Source: Cytophagia bacterium
Lineage (GTDB): Bacteria; Bacteroidota; Bacteroidia; UBA7662
Direction of reading: 5' to 3'
DNA: 8,196 bases
Assembly: GCA_009926405.1 (NCBI GenBank)
Contig: RFOZ01000053.1
Location: 1 to 8,196, forward strand
Part shown: positions 7,261 to 8,196 of the stretch, one piece after another
Layout: every line of letters begins with the position of its first letter
Position numbering within the stretch: position 1 is the first letter of the stretch
The notes under the pieces: generated by a model
The model's input: only the letters and a program-made list of their open reading frames with translations
Databases searched by the model: none
What the model was told of the DNA's origin: nothing
Position numbers and translations under genes: made by a program

Positions 7261-8196
7261 TCGGTTCGGGCTGGATTCGGTTCGGGATTGGCGAAGGAGT
7301 CGAAGCCGAGCTTCGGCCTGTAGAAGTTGGGCTTTGAGGCCTTGAATCTTTTTTTCGACCTCGCTCTTCATGAGATCGGCGTTTTTGGATCGACCAAAAA
7401 AACCGAGGTTGTTTTCCAACAAGTCGATTTCTTTCCGTAGGTCGTTGACCTTGTATTGAACCTGGGTCTGTTCGCGACTGATATCCTTATCCCCCCCGGG
7501 GTTTTGGATCATTTTTTCGATGCGATTTTGGTATTGGGCATCGCGTTGTGCATCCCGGTCCACTTTGAGCCGATCAAACCAGGCATTGGTGAGGGACCGA
7601 AACTGCTGTTGCAATCCTTCTTTCCGATTCATGGGTACAAAACCGATTTCTCCCCACGTTTTCTGAATTTGCATGAGGTAAGCCAGGTCATCGGAGGGGT
7701 TTCCGCTGCTTTGGTAGGCCGAGAGTTCGGCAACCAAGGCTTCTTTCTTTTGAAGATTTTCGCTTTGCTTGGATTTTTCTTCAGAAAAAAATTCGTTTTT
7801 GCGGGTAAAGAAGGCATCACAGGCCAGACGGAAACGATTCCAATACTTGTCGGATAGTTTTCGGGGCAGGGCAGGGGCTTCTTTCCAGGATTTTTGAAGG
7901 TTTACCAAGGCCTGGGTTCCTGCTTTCCAATCTTCGGAGTTTTGCCAAGATTCGGCTTCTTTGCACCAGATTTCTCGTTGCTGAACAACGCTTTGCATTT
8001 CGGCTTTGACCGATTTAAAATGCTGAAGGCGAGCGGAATAAAAGATATCCAACCCGGTTTTGAAACGTTTCCAGATGGTCTCCTGCTTGTCTTTGGTAAC
8101 CGGTCCTGTATTTCGCCAGTCTTGTTGAAGGAGTTCGATGGTTTGAGTTAAGTTGTTCCAATTCGGTTTGGAATCCCCCAACGTTTGAACAAGGAT
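7255..8196 (-). CDS. DUF349 repeat protein, C-terminal part (cut by window edge)
   Basis: The frame is open from the right edge to TAA at 7257-7255, giving 313 visible residues; the true start lies outside, since codons ILVQTL precede the first possible in-window start (TTG at 8181). Numbering from the edge, three tandem units share a pattern of aromatic residues: W27/W104/W181, then W42/W119/Q196, F45/F122/F199 and F52/F129/W206, an exact spacing of 77 residues. This fits tandem DUF349 domains, predicted helical. The C-terminus (about 225-313) is a charged coiled coil containing the ENNLGFFGRSKNAD segment characteristic of Bacteroidota DUF349 proteins. There is no signal peptide or membrane segment in the visible part. 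Family function is not established, and I assign none. Bacteroidota homologues are commonly longer with more repeats, so perhaps half the protein is missing here. Confidence 0.85.
   Translation of the reverse strand: MLVQTLGDSKPNWNNLTQTIELLQQDWRNTGPVTKDKQETIWKRFKTGLDIFYSARLQHFKSVKAEMQSVVQQREIWCKEAESWQNSEDWKAGTQALVNLQKSWKEAPALPRKLSDKYWNRFRLACDAFFTRKNEFFSEEKSKQSENLQKKEALVAELSAYQSSGNPSDDLAYLMQIQKTWGEIGFVPMNRKEGLQQQFRSLTNAWFDRLKVDRDAQRDAQYQNRIEKMIQNPGGDKDISREQTQVQYKVNDLRKEIDLLENNLGFFGRSKNADLMKSEVEKKIQGLKAQLLQAEARLRLLRQSRTESSPNRK

Noticed and set aside
7456..7857. A 133-codon plus-strand open frame opposite the DUF349 gene, rich in hydrophobic residues.
   Set aside because: The hydrophobic appearance is the expected complement of the Lys/Glu-rich coiled-coil and helical codons on the true coding strand; no start signal or family motif is seen.
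1..8196. Search for mobile elements, CRISPR repeats, tRNA genes, riboswitches or defence genes.
   Set aside because: All gaps are 65 bases or shorter, no direct repeats, transposase motifs or tRNA-like folds were seen, and every gene belongs to a recognisable core family.

Overview
This window looks like a stretch of ordinary core chromosome from a member of the Bacteroidota. The assignment rests on protein character, not on a database search. The signs are a membrane-anchored peptidase of the Bacteroidota M23 type divergent from alaS, an alaS of the 'DTGMGFERL' type, a PhoB-like regulator paired with a sensor kinase that has no sensory domain, a DUF349 repeat protein, and gene starts without clear Shine-Dalgarno sequences. 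Base composition appears close to balanced, and coding density is very high: the longest gap between genes is 65 bases. I see no tRNA, rRNA, CRISPR array, insertion sequence, integrase or change in base use that would suggest an acquired island.

Layout. Bases 1-488 (minus strand) hold the N-terminal part of a membrane-anchored M23-type cell-wall peptidase, cut by the left edge. A 50-base divergent gap leads to five genes on the plus strand: alaS (539-3217), gatB (3232-4686), a two-component response regulator (4752-5456), its sensor histidine kinase (5456-6484, start overlapping the regulator's stop by one base) and a RluA-family pseudouridine synthase (6508-7233). Converging on these from the right is a DUF349 repeat protein on the minus strand (7255-8196), cut by the right edge; its stop lies 21 bases from the stop of the pseudouridine synthase gene.

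How the genes fit together. Three of the plus-strand genes act in translation: charging and proofreading of tRNA-Ala, transamidation of misacylated Glu-tRNA-Gln or Asp-tRNA-Asn, and RNA pseudouridylation. The regulator-kinase pair sits between them and is clearly a unit of its own, with translational coupling. Gaps of 14, 65, -1 and 23 bases allow one long transcript, but the 65-base gap before the regulator contains a small inverted repeat and could separate two units. No novel system was found. The points most worth a second look are the kinase with no room for a periplasmic sensor, the exact 77-residue period in the DUF349 protein, and several small palindromic or promoter-like sites in the short gaps.
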